A program made the translations under genes and the position numbers. Below are positions 33,051 to 43,537 of a stretch of 64,000 nt of DNA, piece by piece. The notes beneath the pieces are model-generated. The model searched no databases, was not told the origin of the DNA, and saw only the letters and a list, made by a program, of their open reading frames with translations. Source of the DNA: Nonomuraea solani (GTDB lineage: Bacteria > Actinomycetota > Actinomycetes > Streptosporangiales > Streptosporangiaceae); assembly GCF_900108335.1 (NCBI RefSeq), contig NZ_FNVT01000004.1:620001-684000 (forward strand). Reading direction: 5' to 3'. Position 1 is the first letter of the stretch. Every line of letters begins with the position of its first letter.

Positions 33051-34484
33051 CTAAGCGAGCCGGGAACGGGCGGCGGCCGAGCGGCGGTCGGTGGGAGGAA
33101 GGGCGGCGAGGCGCTCCAGCACCTCGTAGTCGTCGCGGCCGCTGCTCGTCTGCGCGTACGTCCACAGATCCTCCGGCGACCCCCGCCGCAGCAGACAAGC
33201 CCGCACCTGGGCCTCCAGCTCGTCACGTTCGCGACGGATCTCCGGCGACTCCGAGCGCAGCAGCAGCGGCCCCGGGTAAGCCCGTACCAGCGCCACCGGG
33301 TCGTTGGCGGCGAGGAGGGTGCGTACCCGCAGGAAGTCCGCCGAGATGGGGCAGACCAGCCGGTACGGCTTGGCCGCGATCGCGTCCCCGAGCTGGGCCC
33401 GCAGCCGGTGGATCTCGGCCCGGATGGTCACCGGGTTGCCGTCGTCCCCGTACAGGTGGAACGAGAGCTGTTCGGCCGTCAGGCCGTGCGGGTGCAGGGC
33501 CAGCAGGGCGAGGATCTCCGCGTGCCGCAGCGACAGCGGCCGGTCGTGGTCGCCGAACGTGGCCGACGGCGGGCTCTCCCCGAGGAACGACAGCGACAGG
33601 GCCGGGGGCTCGGCCGCCGGTGAGGGCCGCAGGAGGAAGCCGTCGGCGAAGGGTTCGAGCAGGGCACTGGTGCCGTCGCGCAGGATGAGGCGCTGGCCGG
33701 AGAAGTGAGCGTGCTCGCCCAGATGGACGCGCGGCCCCAGGCCCCCCGACGGGTCGCCCGAGATGACGCGGCCGGTGGACGACAGCAGGATGCCGGGACG
33801 GCCGCGCAGGGACTCGTGCCGTCGCCTGAGGCGCTGGTCGCGTTCGTGCATGCGCAGGGCGAGCTGCGTCTCGGCCAGCTTGGCCGTGGCGGAGACCAGG
33901 GCGACGGTGGCGGGGTGCAGGCTACGGGCGGTGCCGCTCACGTCGACGCAGCCGATGACGCGCCCCGAGTCGGGGTCGGTGATCGGGGCGGCGCTGCACG
34001 ACCAGATGTGCAGCACCCGCATGAGGTGCTCCTCCGAATAGACGTGCACGGGCCGGCCCGTCGCGAGCGCGGTGCCGATGCCGTTGGTGCCGACGCTCTC
34101 TTCGCTCCACTGGTGCCCGGCGGCCAGGCCGACCTGATCGGCGCGGCGCATGACCGAATGGTTGCCTTCGCGCCAGAGGACACGTCCGTCACCGTCTGTC
34201 ACGATCATGACGTGTCCGGTGTCGCAGGCCAGCCCGGAGAGCGTCTCGGCGAGCAGGGGCAGCAGCGGCAGCAGGGGATGGGTCTTGCGGATGTCCCTGA
34301 TGCGGGAGAGATCGTAGACGAGTGGGGCACTCTTGCCTTCCGGGTCGATACCGGCGCTCAGGGACCGGTGCCAGGAGGCTTTGATCAGATGGCGGGGGGA
34401 ATCCGGCCAGGCCCGGCCGGAAGCCGCGGCTTCGTGCGCTCCGCGTAGAAGGCGGGAGTACGCGTCGAGATGGGCGTAACTCAT
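33051..34484 (-). CDS. GAF-domain transcriptional regulator (AcoR-like N-terminus, winged-helix C-terminus)
   Basis: 477 residues. Residues 1-75 resemble the N-terminus of AcoR-type regulators (LIKASWHRSLSAGIDPE), then a GAF domain (about 90-200) with VMIVTDGDGRVLWREGN, the SVGTNGIGTAL box and ITDPDSGRVIGCVDVSG. A linker follows with SSTGRVISGDP. Unlike AcoR it lacks a sigma-54 AAA+ domain and ends in a winged helix (LSLRHAEILALLALHPHGLTAEQLSFHLYGDDGNPVTIRAEIHRLRAQLG). Actinomycete relatives often control aldehyde or alcohol dehydrogenase genes, but none is adjacent. A direct repeat upstream at 34575-34592 may be its site. Confidence 0.88.
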   Translation of the reverse strand: MSYAHLDAYSRLLRGAHEAAASGRAWPDSPRHLIKASWHRSLSAGIDPEGKSAPLVYDLSRIRDIRKTHPLLPLLPLLAETLSGLACDTGHVMIVTDGDGRVLWREGNHSVMRRADQVGLAAGHQWSEESVGTNGIGTALATGRPVHVYSEEHLMRVLHIWSCSAAPITDPDSGRVIGCVDVSGTARSLHPATVALVSATAKLAETQLALRMHERDQRLRRRHESLRGRPGILLSSTGRVISGDPSGGLGPRVHLGEHAHFSGQRLILRDGTSALLEPFADGFLLRPSPAAEPPALSLSFLGESPPSATFGDHDRPLSLRHAEILALLALHPHGLTAEQLSFHLYGDDGNPVTIRAEIHRLRAQLGDAIAAKPYRLVCPISADFLRVRTLLAANDPVALVRAYPGPLLLRSESPEIRRERDELEAQVRACLLRRGSPEDLWTYAQTSSGRDDYEVLERLAALPPTDRRSAAARSRLA

Positions 34485-34574
34485 CGGTCACTCCAAGTAG
34501 TCATTTAGAGCATCCGTCTTGCGCGCGCTCGGCGCAACCCGTTCAGGGGGATTGCAGAGGGTGATTGAATGAAC

Positions 34575-34592
34575 GCAACGTGTGTGCAACGT
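34575..34592. promoter_or_regulatory. Direct repeat in front of the GAF regulator
   Basis: GCAACGT occurs at 34575-34581 and 34586-34592, 11 bp (one helical turn) apart, and the pair is flanked by GAACG and CGTTC in opposite orientation. It lies 91 bp upstream of the GAF regulator start and is a plausible operator for that protein. Confidence 0.4.
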
Positions 34593-34618
34593 TCCGCGTT
34601 CTAGCTTCTTGCTCAGCG

Positions 34619-34692
34619 CGTCGGCGTGGTGCGGCCGCTCCGCCGACGTGGTGGCCGGGTCTCGGACGCTGGAGGGGGGCCGAGACCCGGCC
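34619..34692 (+). ncRNA. Tandem hairpins of a possible structured RNA
   Basis: Hairpin 1 pairs CGTCGGCG (34619-34626) with CGCCGACG (34641-34648). Hairpin 2 is a 13-bp perfect stem, GGCCGGGTCTCGG (34653-34665) with CCGAGACCCGGCC (34680-34692), and its 14-nt loop contains GGAGGGGGG, which looks like an anti-ribosome-site element. There is no U-run. It could be a leader element or a small RNA; I match it to no known family. Confidence 0.4.
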
Positions 34693-34756
34693 AAAACACG
34701 TCAGACGCCGACTCTCCTGCGGAAACGGAACTCGATCACGACAGGAGAGCCAGGCC

Positions 34757-34855
34757 ATGACAACCGTTCCGAACCGGAAAGGCGCGCGCGGAATCGGGGC
34801 GGGCGTCCCGGACGGTGAGCCCGTGTACGAAACGTGGGGACACCGCAGTACATGA
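34757..34855 (+). CDS. Putative 32-residue micro-protein
   Basis: A short frame with AGGAGAG at 34743-34749, eight bases before ATG 34757. The peptide starts [20 protein letters not shown] and ends YETWGHRST. It has a basic first third and an acidic/aromatic end. Coding status is uncertain. It may be a leader peptide, a true micro-protein or chance. It sits between the hairpins and the ybaB promoter. Confidence 0.3.
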   Translation: MTTVPNRKGARGIGAGVPDGEPVYETWGHRST

Positions 34856-34918
34856 CGCCGCCCAAACACCGTAGGCTCGTGGCAGTCAAGAACGCGGAGC
34901 CACGAGGAGCGCACGACG

Positions 34919-35269
34919 GTGAACCCAGGGGATGTCAACCTGCAGCAGCTGCTGGAGCAGGCCCAGCTCATGCAGCAGCAGCTTGTGAGCGCCCAGCAGG
35001 AGCTCAACGACGCGCAGATCGAGGGCTCATCAGGCGGTGGCCTGGTCACGGCCGTCGTCAACGGCTCGGGCGAGCTGCTGGAGCTGAAGATCAACCCGAG
35101 CGTGATCGACGCCGGCGACGCGCAGGACACCGCCGACACGATCGCCGACCTGGTGATCGCGGCCGTCCGCGATGCCGTGCGAGCGGCCGCCGACCTGCAG
35201 CAGGAGAAACTCGGCCCGCTCGCCCAGGGTCTGGGTGGCGGCGGCCTCGGACAGTTGCCAGGGTTCTAG
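34919..35269 (+). CDS. YbaB/EbfC family nucleoid-associated protein
   Basis: 116 residues. The heptad helix [31 protein letters not shown] leads to a beta hairpin ([23 protein letters not shown]) and a C-terminal helix, the tweezer-like YbaB dimer fold that binds DNA. The Gly-rich tail [11 protein letters not shown] is usual. GTG 34919 follows GAGGAG. It precedes recR by 2 bp, the standard ybaB-recR pair next to dnaX; here the dnaX gene lies 2.7 kb upstream with two genes between. Confidence 0.93.
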   Translation: MNPGDVNLQQLLEQAQLMQQQLVSAQQELNDAQIEGSSGGGLVTAVVNGSGELLELKINPSVIDAGDAQDTADTIADLVIAAVRDAVRAAADLQQEKLGPLAQGLGGGGLGQLPGF

Positions 35270-35271
35270 GC

Positions 35272-35871
35272 ATGTACGAGGGGGTCGTCCAGAATCTGAT
35301 CGACGAGCTGGGCCTGCTGCCCGGCGTCGGTCCCAAGAGCGCGCAGCGGATCGCGTTCCACCTGCTGGCGGCCGATCCAGCCGACGTCAAACGGCTGGCG
35401 CACGCGCTGCTCGAGGTCAAGGAGAAGGTCCGCTTCTGCCGGGTCTGCGGAAACGTGGCCTCCGAGGAGGAGTGCCGCATTTGCCGCGACCCGCGCCGCG
35501 ACACGCACGTCATCTGCGTGGTCGAGGAGTCGAAGGACGTCGTGGCGATCGAGAAGACGCGCGAGTTCCGTGGCACGTACCACGTGCTCGGCGGCGCGAT
35601 CAGCCCGATCGACGGCGTCGGCCCCGACGACCTGCGCATCCGCGAGCTCATGACCCGGCTGGCCGACGGCCGCGTCACCGAGCTCATCCTCGCCACCGAC
35701 CCCAACCTCGAGGGTGAGGCGACGGCTACCTACCTGGCCCGTCTGGTCAAGCCGATGGGCATCAAAGTGACACGACTGGCCAGCGGTCTGCCTGTGGGCG
35801 GTGACCTCGAATACGCCGACGAGGTGACCTTGGGCCGCGCGTTCGAAGGACGGAGGCTGCTGGATGTCTGA
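35272..35871 (+). CDS. recR: Recombination mediator protein RecR
   Basis: 199 residues. With RecO and RecF it helps load RecA on SSB-coated gaps. Features in order: helix-hairpin-helix [20 protein letters not shown] (13-32), zinc finger Cys56, Cys59, Cys68 and Cys71, a Toprim domain ([44 protein letters not shown]) and the C-terminal Walker-like [16 protein letters not shown]. Complete and of normal length. It overlaps the DUF5063 gene by 8 bp. Confidence 0.96.
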   Translation: MYEGVVQNLIDELGLLPGVGPKSAQRIAFHLLAADPADVKRLAHALLEVKEKVRFCRVCGNVASEEECRICRDPRRDTHVICVVEESKDVVAIEKTREFRGTYHVLGGAISPIDGVGPDDLRIRELMTRLADGRVTELILATDPNLEGEATATYLARLVKPMGIKVTRLASGLPVGGDLEYADEVTLGRAFEGRRLLDV

Positions 35872-36394
35872 CCAGTGGAGCACGCTGGCGGAAGAGATCT
35901 CCGGGCACGCACAGAACTACGTGGACGGCCTGACCAGGGTCGCGGGCGGCGAGGGCGGCGACGCCCTGCTGTCCCTGCTGCTGGTGGAGGTCGCCCAGGT
36001 GAGCCTGGCGGGCGCCAAGCTCGGTGCGAACGTGGACGTCATCCTCGCCGGCAACTACGAGCCGCCGATGAGCGAAGATCCCGACATCGACGGCGTGCGC
36101 ACGGCGCTGGCCGAACGACTTGAGGCCGTCGACGACTACGCCGAGGTCTTCGACCCGTACAAGGACACCGCCGTCACCCCCTACCGCCTCTCCGACGACC
36201 TGACCGCGGTCGCCGCCGACCTCATCCACGGGCTGCGGCACTATCACGCGGGCCGGCCCCACGAGGCGCTGTGGTGGTGGCAATACTCCTACTTCAACAC
36301 GTGGGGCAACCACGCGGGCGCGGCGATGCGCGCGCTGCAGGCCCTGGCGGCGCACTCGCGCCTCGACGTGGCGGAGGAGACCACCGCCGTCTGA
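35864..36394 (+). CDS. DUF5063 family protein
   Basis: 176 residues. It belongs to the conserved actinobacterial DUF5063 family that regularly follows recR. Helix-rich, acidic, with [39 protein letters not shown] and a Trp/Tyr-rich [29 protein letters not shown] segment. No catalytic motif is visible. The 8-bp overlap with recR suggests cotranslation. Function unknown; a link to recombination is inferred from gene order only. Confidence 0.88.
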   Translation: MSDQWSTLAEEISGHAQNYVDGLTRVAGGEGGDALLSLLLVEVAQVSLAGAKLGANVDVILAGNYEPPMSEDPDIDGVRTALAERLEAVDDYAEVFDPYKDTAVTPYRLSDDLTAVAADLIHGLRHYHAGRPHEALWWWQYSYFNTWGNHAGAAMRALQALAAHSRLDVAEETTAV

Positions 36395-36482
36395 TCGTCC
36401 GTCCACATAGTGGTACGAACCATCTGGCCCATGAGAGGCCCCCAGTAGACTGGCAGCTCACAGTCCAAACCGGGAGACTCTC

Positions 36483-37753
<1,271 letters not shown>

Positions 37754-37757
<4 letters not shown>

Positions 37758-38812
37758 GCAGGCCCAATCTCGCCCTGATCGGGGCCACCGGTGCCGTGGG
37801 CACCGTCATGCGCGACATCGTGTCGACGCGCGCGGACATCTGGGGCGAGATCCGTCTCGTCGCCTCGCCGCGCTCGGCCGGCAAGGTGCTCCAGGTGCGC
37901 GGCGAGGACATCGTCGTGCAGGCCCTGGCGCCCGAGGTGTTCGACGGCATCGACGTGGCCATCTTCGACGTGCCCGACGAGGTGTCGGCCGTGTGGGTGC
38001 CGATCGCGGCCGAGCGCGGCGCCATCGCGATCGACAAGTCGGGGACGTTCCGCATGGAGCCGGACGTGCCGCTGGTCGTGCCCGAGGTCAACCCCCTCGA
38101 CGCGCGCAGCAGGCCGCGCAACATCATCTCGACCCCCAACTGCACGACGCTGTCGATGATGGCGGCCATGGGGGCGCTGCACGCCGAATACACCCTCACC
38201 GAGCTGGTCGTCGCCTCCTACCAGGCGGTCTCCGGCGCGGGTGTGGCGGGCTCGGCGCGGCTCTACGACGAGATCGAGGCGCTGGCCGGTGACCGCACGG
38301 TCGGGCAGGCCGCCGGTGACGTACGCAAGGTGCTGGCCAACAGGCTGCCCGAGGAGTCGCCGTTCCCCGCGCCCATCGCGTTCAACGTGGTGCCGTGGGC
38401 GGGGTCGTACAAGGACGGTGGCTGGGCCTCCGAGGAGCTCAAGCTCCGCAACGAGTCCCGCAAGATCCTGGGCATCCCCGACCTGAAGGTCTCCGCGACC
38501 TGTGTCCGCGTACCGGTCATCACGACGCACTCGCTGGCCGTGCACGCGCGGTTCGAGCGCGAGATCACGGTCGCCGACGCGCACCGCGTCCTGGGGGCGG
38601 CGCCGACGGTGGTCCTGATGGACGACCCGGGCAACGGGATCTACCCGACGCCTCTCGACGTGGTGGGCACCGACCCGACCTACGTGGGCCGTATCCGCCA
38701 GGCGATCGACTTCCCGAACACGCTCGATCTGTTCGTGTGCGGTGACAACCTGCGCAAGGGTGCGGCGCTCAACGCGGCGGAGATCGCCGAGCTGGTCGCT
38801 GCCGAGTTCTGA
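37754..38812 (+). CDS. asd: Aspartate-semialdehyde dehydrogenase
   Basis: 352 residues. It reduces aspartyl phosphate with NADPH. The Rossmann loop [12 protein letters not shown] (9-20), phosphate-binding SRPRN (118-123), catalytic Cys130 in STPNCTT and the later [31 protein letters not shown] with the catalytic His are present. ATGA overlap with ask makes a two-gene operon, closed by a clear terminator. Both supply diaminopimelate for the wall. Confidence 0.96.
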
Positions 38813-38826
38813 TCCGAGAAGAGTCC

Positions 38827-38865
38827 GTGTGACGCCGTGCGTGATGTGCGGCGTCACACCCTTTT
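38827..38865 (+). terminator. Rho-independent terminator of the ask-asd operon
   Basis: GTGTGACGCCG (38827-38837) pairs with CGGCGTCACAC (38849-38859), an 11-bp perfect stem, and is followed by CCTTTT. It lies 15 bp after the asd stop. Confidence 0.9.
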
Positions 38866-38887
38866 CCGGGGTGGCGCCGTGGCGCTG

Positions 38888-39808
38888 TCACCGGAAGAGA
38901 ATGTCCCAGTGGTCGCTCTCGTCGGCGAAGGTCGTGCCCCCGGCTGACTTGTAGAGCGGGGATCCGTCGCTGCGTATCCCGGCCTTGTGGTGATTTTTCT
39001 CGATGTGCCGGTCGATGCAGGCGTTGTGGGAGATGTCGAGCTTGTAGCCGTTCCCGTGGCTGAACTGCCCGGGAGCGTGGCCCCGCTCCGTGCCGCCCGT
39101 CACCATGATCGGGCAGCGGCTCTCCCGCTTCAGCTCGATGACCTTGGCGATCGTCCCGGTCCGCACCGAGTCGAGCGACGTGCAGTGGTGCATGTTCTTG
39201 CTCGCGCAGTTGCCGGTCGACTTCGTCCGTACGCCGCCGGTCTTCAGCCAGCCGTTGGCGGTGCGGTGGGACATGTGGACGGCCTGCCTGGGCATGGCCC
39301 GCGTCAGATCGACGTGAGCGCGCCTGTGAGCGATGTGGGGCCGCGCCCTGGGCATCTTGGCCACTCCGGCGCGTACGGGGCTCCGCAGCGGCTTCGCGGC
39401 CTCCGTACGGGGCTCGGCTTTGAAGACCGCGTGGTGCTCTTCGGCGGCGGGCCGTTCGTGGATCACGTGCGGCCGGCCTTCGTAGGCCGGCCAGCGCTCG
39501 TCGGTCATCGGCCAGTCGCGCATGGCCAGGAGCCGCTCGCGGGCCTCCCTCAGCCCCTCGAACGCCCAGGCACCGGCGACCTTCGGCCCGACCTCGTACG
39601 CGTCGGACAGCGCCGCGGCCATGGCCGCCCGCTCCCAGTACGCCGGGCCGTCCTCCCAGCCGTTCTGTCCGGCCTCGTACAGGCTGCCCTGAACCGGCGA
39701 CCCTTCGGGGTGGGTGGCGGCGGAGGCGGCCGAGGCCAGCGCGATTATGGTGATCTCAATGCCGAGGAGCGCGATGATGACCAACCGCAGTGTTCCACGT
39801 ATCCACAT
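38888..39808 (-). CDS. Secreted D-alanyl-D-alanine carboxypeptidase-like (M15/VanY fold) protein
   Basis: 306 residues. The N-terminus MWIRGTLRLVIIALLGIEITIIALASAASAA is a signal peptide or anchor. A helical, His/Arg-rich middle part follows, including RPHIAHRRAHVDLTRAM. The C-terminal third has FSHGNGYKLDI, matching the H-x6-D zinc pair, and DESDHWDI, matching the E-x2-H pair of the Hedgehog/DD-peptidase fold, so the zinc site is complete. The Cys residues NCASKNMHHC and CPIM/ACID may form disulfides. AAAAGG before ATG 39808 decides the start. A wall peptide is the likely substrate. Confidence 0.75.
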   Translation of the reverse strand: MWIRGTLRLVIIALLGIEITIIALASAASAATHPEGSPVQGSLYEAGQNGWEDGPAYWERAAMAAALSDAYEVGPKVAGAWAFEGLREARERLLAMRDWPMTDERWPAYEGRPHVIHERPAAEEHHAVFKAEPRTEAAKPLRSPVRAGVAKMPRARPHIAHRRAHVDLTRAMPRQAVHMSHRTANGWLKTGGVRTKSTGNCASKNMHHCTSLDSVRTGTIAKVIELKRESRCPIMVTGGTERGHAPGQFSHGNGYKLDISHNACIDRHIEKNHHKAGIRSDGSPLYKSAGGTTFADESDHWDILFR

Positions 39809-39955
39809 GTCGATGCCTTTTCGCGGAAATAGCCCTTCCGCCTGAATCGACAATCCCACCTTTCACAGGAGATAACTCATGCCGCGGGGGCAACTTTGCC
39901 TTGTGTCGGTGATCACCGTGCGGCTTCATGACCTAACCTCGCTCGACGACGTAAA

Positions 39956-40633
39956 GTGACGGACGTGGCCGAACCCCGAAACCGAGGAGCGGAGAGCACC
40001 CGAGAGGTCATCGTCGAGACGGCCTTGCGACTGTTCAGGGAGCGCGGCTTCGACGCGACCACGATGCGCGCCATCGCGGCCGAGGCCGGGGTGTCAGTGG
40101 GCAACGCCTACTACTACTTCGAAGGCAAGGAGGCCTTGATCCAGGCCTACTACGACCGTGCTCAAGCCGAGCACGAGGCGGCCTGCAGAGAGTTCCTGGC
40201 GACGGAGGAGTCGTTCGCGGCCAGGCTGAGCGGGGTGTTGCGCGAGTGGGTGCGCGTTTCCGAGCCCTACCACGAGTTCGCCGTGAAGTTCTTCAAGCAC
40301 GCGGCCGAGCCGACCAATCCGCTGAGCCCGTTCAGCGAGCAGTCGTCGCCGGCGCGTGAGGCGTCCATCGACATCTACCGCCAGGTCGTCGAGGGCTCGC
40401 GCGACCGCATGAACGCCGAGTTGCGCGAGGAGCTGCCCGAGCTGCTCTGGCTGCTGTCGATGGGCATGGTCCTGTTCTGGGTGCACGACACCTCGCCGGG
40501 GTGCCAGCGCACCTACCGGCTCATCGACGTCACCGTGCCGCTCGTCGACCGGCTGGTCGGGCTGTCGCATCTGCCCGGCCTGCGGGGGATCACGAAGGAT
40601 TTCATCGCGGCTGTCCACGAGTTGCGCGCCTAG
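39956..40633 (+). CDS. TetR family transcriptional regulator
   Basis: 225 residues. The N-terminal HTH reads REVIVETALRLFRERGFDATTMRAIAAEAGVSVGNAYYYFEGKEALIQAYYDRA. The all-helical C-terminal ligand domain includes AVKFFKHAAEPTNPLSPFSEQSSPAREASIDIYRQVV. It is the first of a set with the LLM oxidoreductase and amidase genes, 76 bp upstream of the former. It probably controls those genes and itself. The ligand is unknown. Confidence 0.92.
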   Translation: MTDVAEPRNRGAESTREVIVETALRLFRERGFDATTMRAIAAEAGVSVGNAYYYFEGKEALIQAYYDRAQAEHEAACREFLATEESFAARLSGVLREWVRVSEPYHEFAVKFFKHAAEPTNPLSPFSEQSSPAREASIDIYRQVVEGSRDRMNAELREELPELLWLLSMGMVLFWVHDTSPGCQRTYRLIDVTVPLVDRLVGLSHLPGLRGITKDFIAAVHELRA

Positions 40634-40709
40634 GACAACATACCGAGCGGTTGGTACGGTGGGGCGCGTGTGGTGGCCTACCCCAGGTCGCCGGTGCCGG
40701 AGGCCGTGA

Positions 40710-41669
40710 ATGACACAGAACTGGGGCATGACGATCCCCTTCCACGACCGCCCGCTGTCGAAGGCGCGGGAGCTCATCGAGGAGTTGCCAGGCCTCGGAT
40801 ACACCGATGTGTGGTCCGCCGAGGTCAACGGCGCCGACGGCTTCGTGCCGCTGGCCATGGCCGCCCAGTGGGCCCCGGGGGTCAGGCTGGGCAGCGCCAT
40901 CGTGCCCGTCTCGACGCGCGGCCCCGGGCTGCTGGCCATGTCCGCGGCCACGCTGGCCGACCTGGCGCCCGGCCGGTTCGTGCTGGGCATCGGCGCGTCC
41001 TCGCCGGCGATCGTGGAGCGGTGGAACGCGGGCACGTTCGGCAAACCTTATGCGCGCACCCGCGACACCCTGCGCTTCCTGAAGCGGGCGCTGGCCGGGG
41101 AGAAGGTCTCGGAGGCGTACGAGACGTTCGAGATCAAGGGCTTCAAGCTCGAACGTGCGCCCGAGACGCCGCCCAAGATCGTGCTGGCCGCGCTGCGCCC
41201 CCGGATGCTGCGCCTGGCCGCCGAGGAGGCCGACGGGGCCATCACGAACTGGCTCTCGCCCGATGATGTGCGGAAGGTGCGCGCGGAGATCGGCTCAGGC
41301 ACCGAGCTGATCGCCCGCCTGTTCGTCTGCGTCAGCGAGGACACCGAGCGCGTACGCGAGATGGCCCGATGGATGCTGGCGAGCTACCTGACCGTCCCGG
41401 TGTACGCCGCCTTCCACGACTGGCTGGGCCGCGGCGAGGTGCTGCGCCCCATGCACGAGGCGTGGGCCGCCGGCGACCGGCAGGCGGCGCTCAAGTCGAT
41501 CCCCGACGAGGTGGTGGACGCCCTGGTCGTGCACGGCGACGCGGCCACCTGCCGGGCCAGGATCAGGGAATACGTGGCGAGCGGCCTCGACACCCCCGTG
41601 CTCGCCCCCATCCCCGGCGGCGAGATCTCCATCGACCAGGCAGTGCGGGATCTGGCGCCGAAGGGATAG
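40710..41669 (+). CDS. LLM-class F420-dependent oxidoreductase
   Basis: 319 residues, a luciferase-like TIM barrel. WGMTIPFHDRPLSKARELIEELPGLGYTDVWSAEVNGADGFVPLAMAA, VRLGSAIVPVSTRGPGLLAMSAATLADLAPGRFVLGIGASSPAIVERWNG-like and DGAITNW segments are typical of F420-using members. Substrate unknown. ATG 40710. It is followed by the amidase gene with 3 bp between, so they are cotranscribed. Confidence 0.9.
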   Translation: MTQNWGMTIPFHDRPLSKARELIEELPGLGYTDVWSAEVNGADGFVPLAMAAQWAPGVRLGSAIVPVSTRGPGLLAMSAATLADLAPGRFVLGIGASSPAIVERWNAGTFGKPYARTRDTLRFLKRALAGEKVSEAYETFEIKGFKLERAPETPPKIVLAALRPRMLRLAAEEADGAITNWLSPDDVRKVRAEIGSGTELIARLFVCVSEDTERVREMARWMLASYLTVPVYAAFHDWLGRGEVLRPMHEAWAAGDRQAALKSIPDEVVDALVVHGDAATCRARIREYVASGLDTPVLAPIPGGEISIDQAVRDLAPKG

Positions 41670-41672
41670 GTC

Positions 41673-43088
41673 ATGGACGTGCTGAAGCTGGACGCGGTCG
41701 GGCAGGCCCAGGCGGTCAGGGACGGCCGGGTGTCGGCCCGTGAGCTGGCCGAGGCCGCGATCGCGCACATCGAGGCCCACGACGGCGACCTGAACGCGGT
41801 CGTCCACCGCCGCTTCGAGCGGGCGCTGGCCGAGATCGACGCCATCCCGCCGGACGCGCCCTTCCGCGGGGTGCCGATCCTGCTCAAGGATCTCGGGTGG
41901 CGGCAGGCGGGGGAGCCGTACAGCGGGGGCTCGCTGGTCCAGGACGGGGTCGAGAACGCGGTGGACGGCTACGGGGTCGTCCGGCTGCGGGAGGCCGGGT
42001 TCGTGCTGCTCGGGCGGACCAACACGCCCGAGTTCGGCAGCACGATCACGACGGAGCCGGTGGCGTTCGGGGCCACGCGCAACCCTTACGACGAGGCGTA
42101 CTCTGCGGGCGGTTCGAGCGGCGGGTCCGCGGCGGCGGTGGCGGCCGGGATGGTGGCGCTGGCCACCGCGAGCGACGGCGGCGGCTCGATCCGCATCCCC
42201 GCGTCCCTGTGCGGCCTGGTGGGGCTCAAGCCGACGCGCGGGCGGGTGAGCCTGGGGCCGTCGATGGGCGAGGGCTGGAGCGGGTTCTCGTGCGCGGGGT
42301 TCGTCAGCAGGACCGTACGGGACACGGCGGCGGCGCTCGACGTCGTCTCCGGGACATATCCGGGCGATCCATACGCCGCCCCCGCCCTGCCGGGCCCGCT
42401 GGCCGGCGAGGTGGGCCGGGATCCGGGCCGGCTGCGCGTCGGTTTCCTCACCGCGCATCCCCGGGGCGACGTGCCGGAGGTGCCCGAGCTGACCGAGGCC
42501 GTCACCGCGGCCGCCGCGCTGCTGGAGTCGCTCGGCCACGACGTCGCGCCCGGCGGCCCCGAGGCGCTCGGCGAAACGGCCTTCACCGAGCACTTCGGCG
42601 CCATCGTGGCCGACAACCTGGCCGCCCACGTGGCGGGCCTGGGCGAGCTGCGCGGCAAGCCGGTGGAGCTCGACGAGCTGGAGCCGCGCAACGCCGCCAT
42701 GGTCAATGCGGCCCGCCGGCGCGGCGCGGCCGACCACATCCTGGCCACGCAGTGGGTGGACGGCTTCCGCCGCCGCATGGCCGCCTGGTGGAGCGCGGGC
42801 CACGACCTGCTGCTGATGCCGTCGCTGGGCGTCGCGCCGTTCCCGCTGGGCTGGATCCCGCCGGGCGACCTGAGCATCGCCTTCGGCAGAACCTCGCACG
42901 CCGTGGCCTACACCTCGCCGGTCAACGCGACGGGGCAGCCCGCCATATCGCTGCCCTTGCACAGAAATCCGGCGGGATTGCCGGTGGGCGTGCAGCTCGT
43001 CGCGGCGGCCGGGCGGGAGGACCTGCTGGTCAGGGTGGCGGCTCAGGTCGAGGCGGCCAGGCCGTTCGAGCATGCCGCGCTGCGCTAG
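41673..43088 (+). CDS. Amidase (amidase signature family)
   Basis: 471 residues. The catalytic triad is Lys72 (LLKDLG), Ser148 (GGSSGGS) and Ser172 ([11 protein letters not shown]). The rest of the signature, [44 protein letters not shown], is complete. Members hydrolyse amides of many kinds. Its location behind an LLM oxidoreductase, under a TetR regulator, suggests catabolism of a xenobiotic or nitrogen-containing compound, which is inference. Confidence 0.93.
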   Translation: MDVLKLDAVGQAQAVRDGRVSARELAEAAIAHIEAHDGDLNAVVHRRFERALAEIDAIPPDAPFRGVPILLKDLGWRQAGEPYSGGSLVQDGVENAVDGYGVVRLREAGFVLLGRTNTPEFGSTITTEPVAFGATRNPYDEAYSAGGSSGGSAAAVAAGMVALATASDGGGSIRIPASLCGLVGLKPTRGRVSLGPSMGEGWSGFSCAGFVSRTVRDTAAALDVVSGTYPGDPYAAPALPGPLAGEVGRDPGRLRVGFLTAHPRGDVPEVPELTEAVTAAAALLESLGHDVAPGGPEALGETAFTEHFGAIVADNLAAHVAGLGELRGKPVELDELEPRNAAMVNAARRRGAADHILATQWVDGFRRRMAAWWSAGHDLLLMPSLGVAPFPLGWIPPGDLSIAFGRTSHAVAYTSPVNATGQPAISLPLHRNPAGLPVGVQLVAAAGREDLLVRVAAQVEAARPFEHAALR

Positions 43089-43146
43089 GAACTCGTGACC
43101 TTCCCGACGCGTTATGTCGTGAGAAGCCGGGGGTAGGGGAGATCGC

Positions 43147-43506
43147 ATGATGGGAAAGCCAGCACGGGCAGCGGCGGCGTACCGTACGTACCGCGAGGTG
43201 ACCAAGCCGGGCTCGCCCGGCCTGATGACCAGGGTCCGGGCGATTCCGCGCATGGTGGGCGCGGTCATGCGCGGACGCTATGACGGCATGGGCAAGAGCA
43301 GGCTCGCCCTGGTCGGACTCGGCGTGGTCTACATCCTGTCGCCGATCGACGTTCTGCCCGACTTCCTCATGCTGATCGGCGTGGCCGACGACTTCGGCGT
43401 GTTCCTGTGGCTGATGGCGTCGCTGCTCGGCGAGAGCGGCCGCTTCGTCGAACACGAGCGCAGCATCATCCAGGGCCACGCACAGCCCGTGCGGGACGAA
43501 GGCTAG
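43147..43506 (+). CDS. DUF1232 (YkvA-like) membrane protein
   Basis: 119 residues. The core VYILSPIDVLPDFLMLIGVADDFGVFLWLMASLL is the diagnostic DUF1232 pattern (SPIDLIPD) with one to two membrane helices. The N-terminal half is basic. It is the last gene of the plus-strand set, 58 bp after the amidase, with GGGGAG before ATG 43147. Function unknown. Confidence 0.9.
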   Translation: MMGKPARAAAAYRTYREVTKPGSPGLMTRVRAIPRMVGAVMRGRYDGMGKSRLALVGLGVVYILSPIDVLPDFLMLIGVADDFGVFLWLMASLLGESGRFVEHERSIIQGHAQPVRDEG

Positions 43507-43537
43507 GTCTCCTCCCGCCGACGGTGCGGGAAGAGCG

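Larger units (their letters stand above)
34485..34918. other. 434-bp intergenic region with repeats, hairpins and a micro-ORF
   Basis: The only gap above 300 bp in this part of the window. In order it holds a direct repeat GCAACGT (34575, 34586), two consecutive hairpins (34619-34648 and 34653-34692), an AGGAGAG ribosome site before a 33-codon open frame (34757-34855) and the probable promoter and GAGGAG site of ybaB. No larger gene is credible on either strand. Confidence 0.6.

Noticed and set aside
34757-34855. Micro-ORF as a lasso or other RiPP precursor
   Set aside because: No maturation enzyme, protease or transporter is adjacent, and the leader would be too short.
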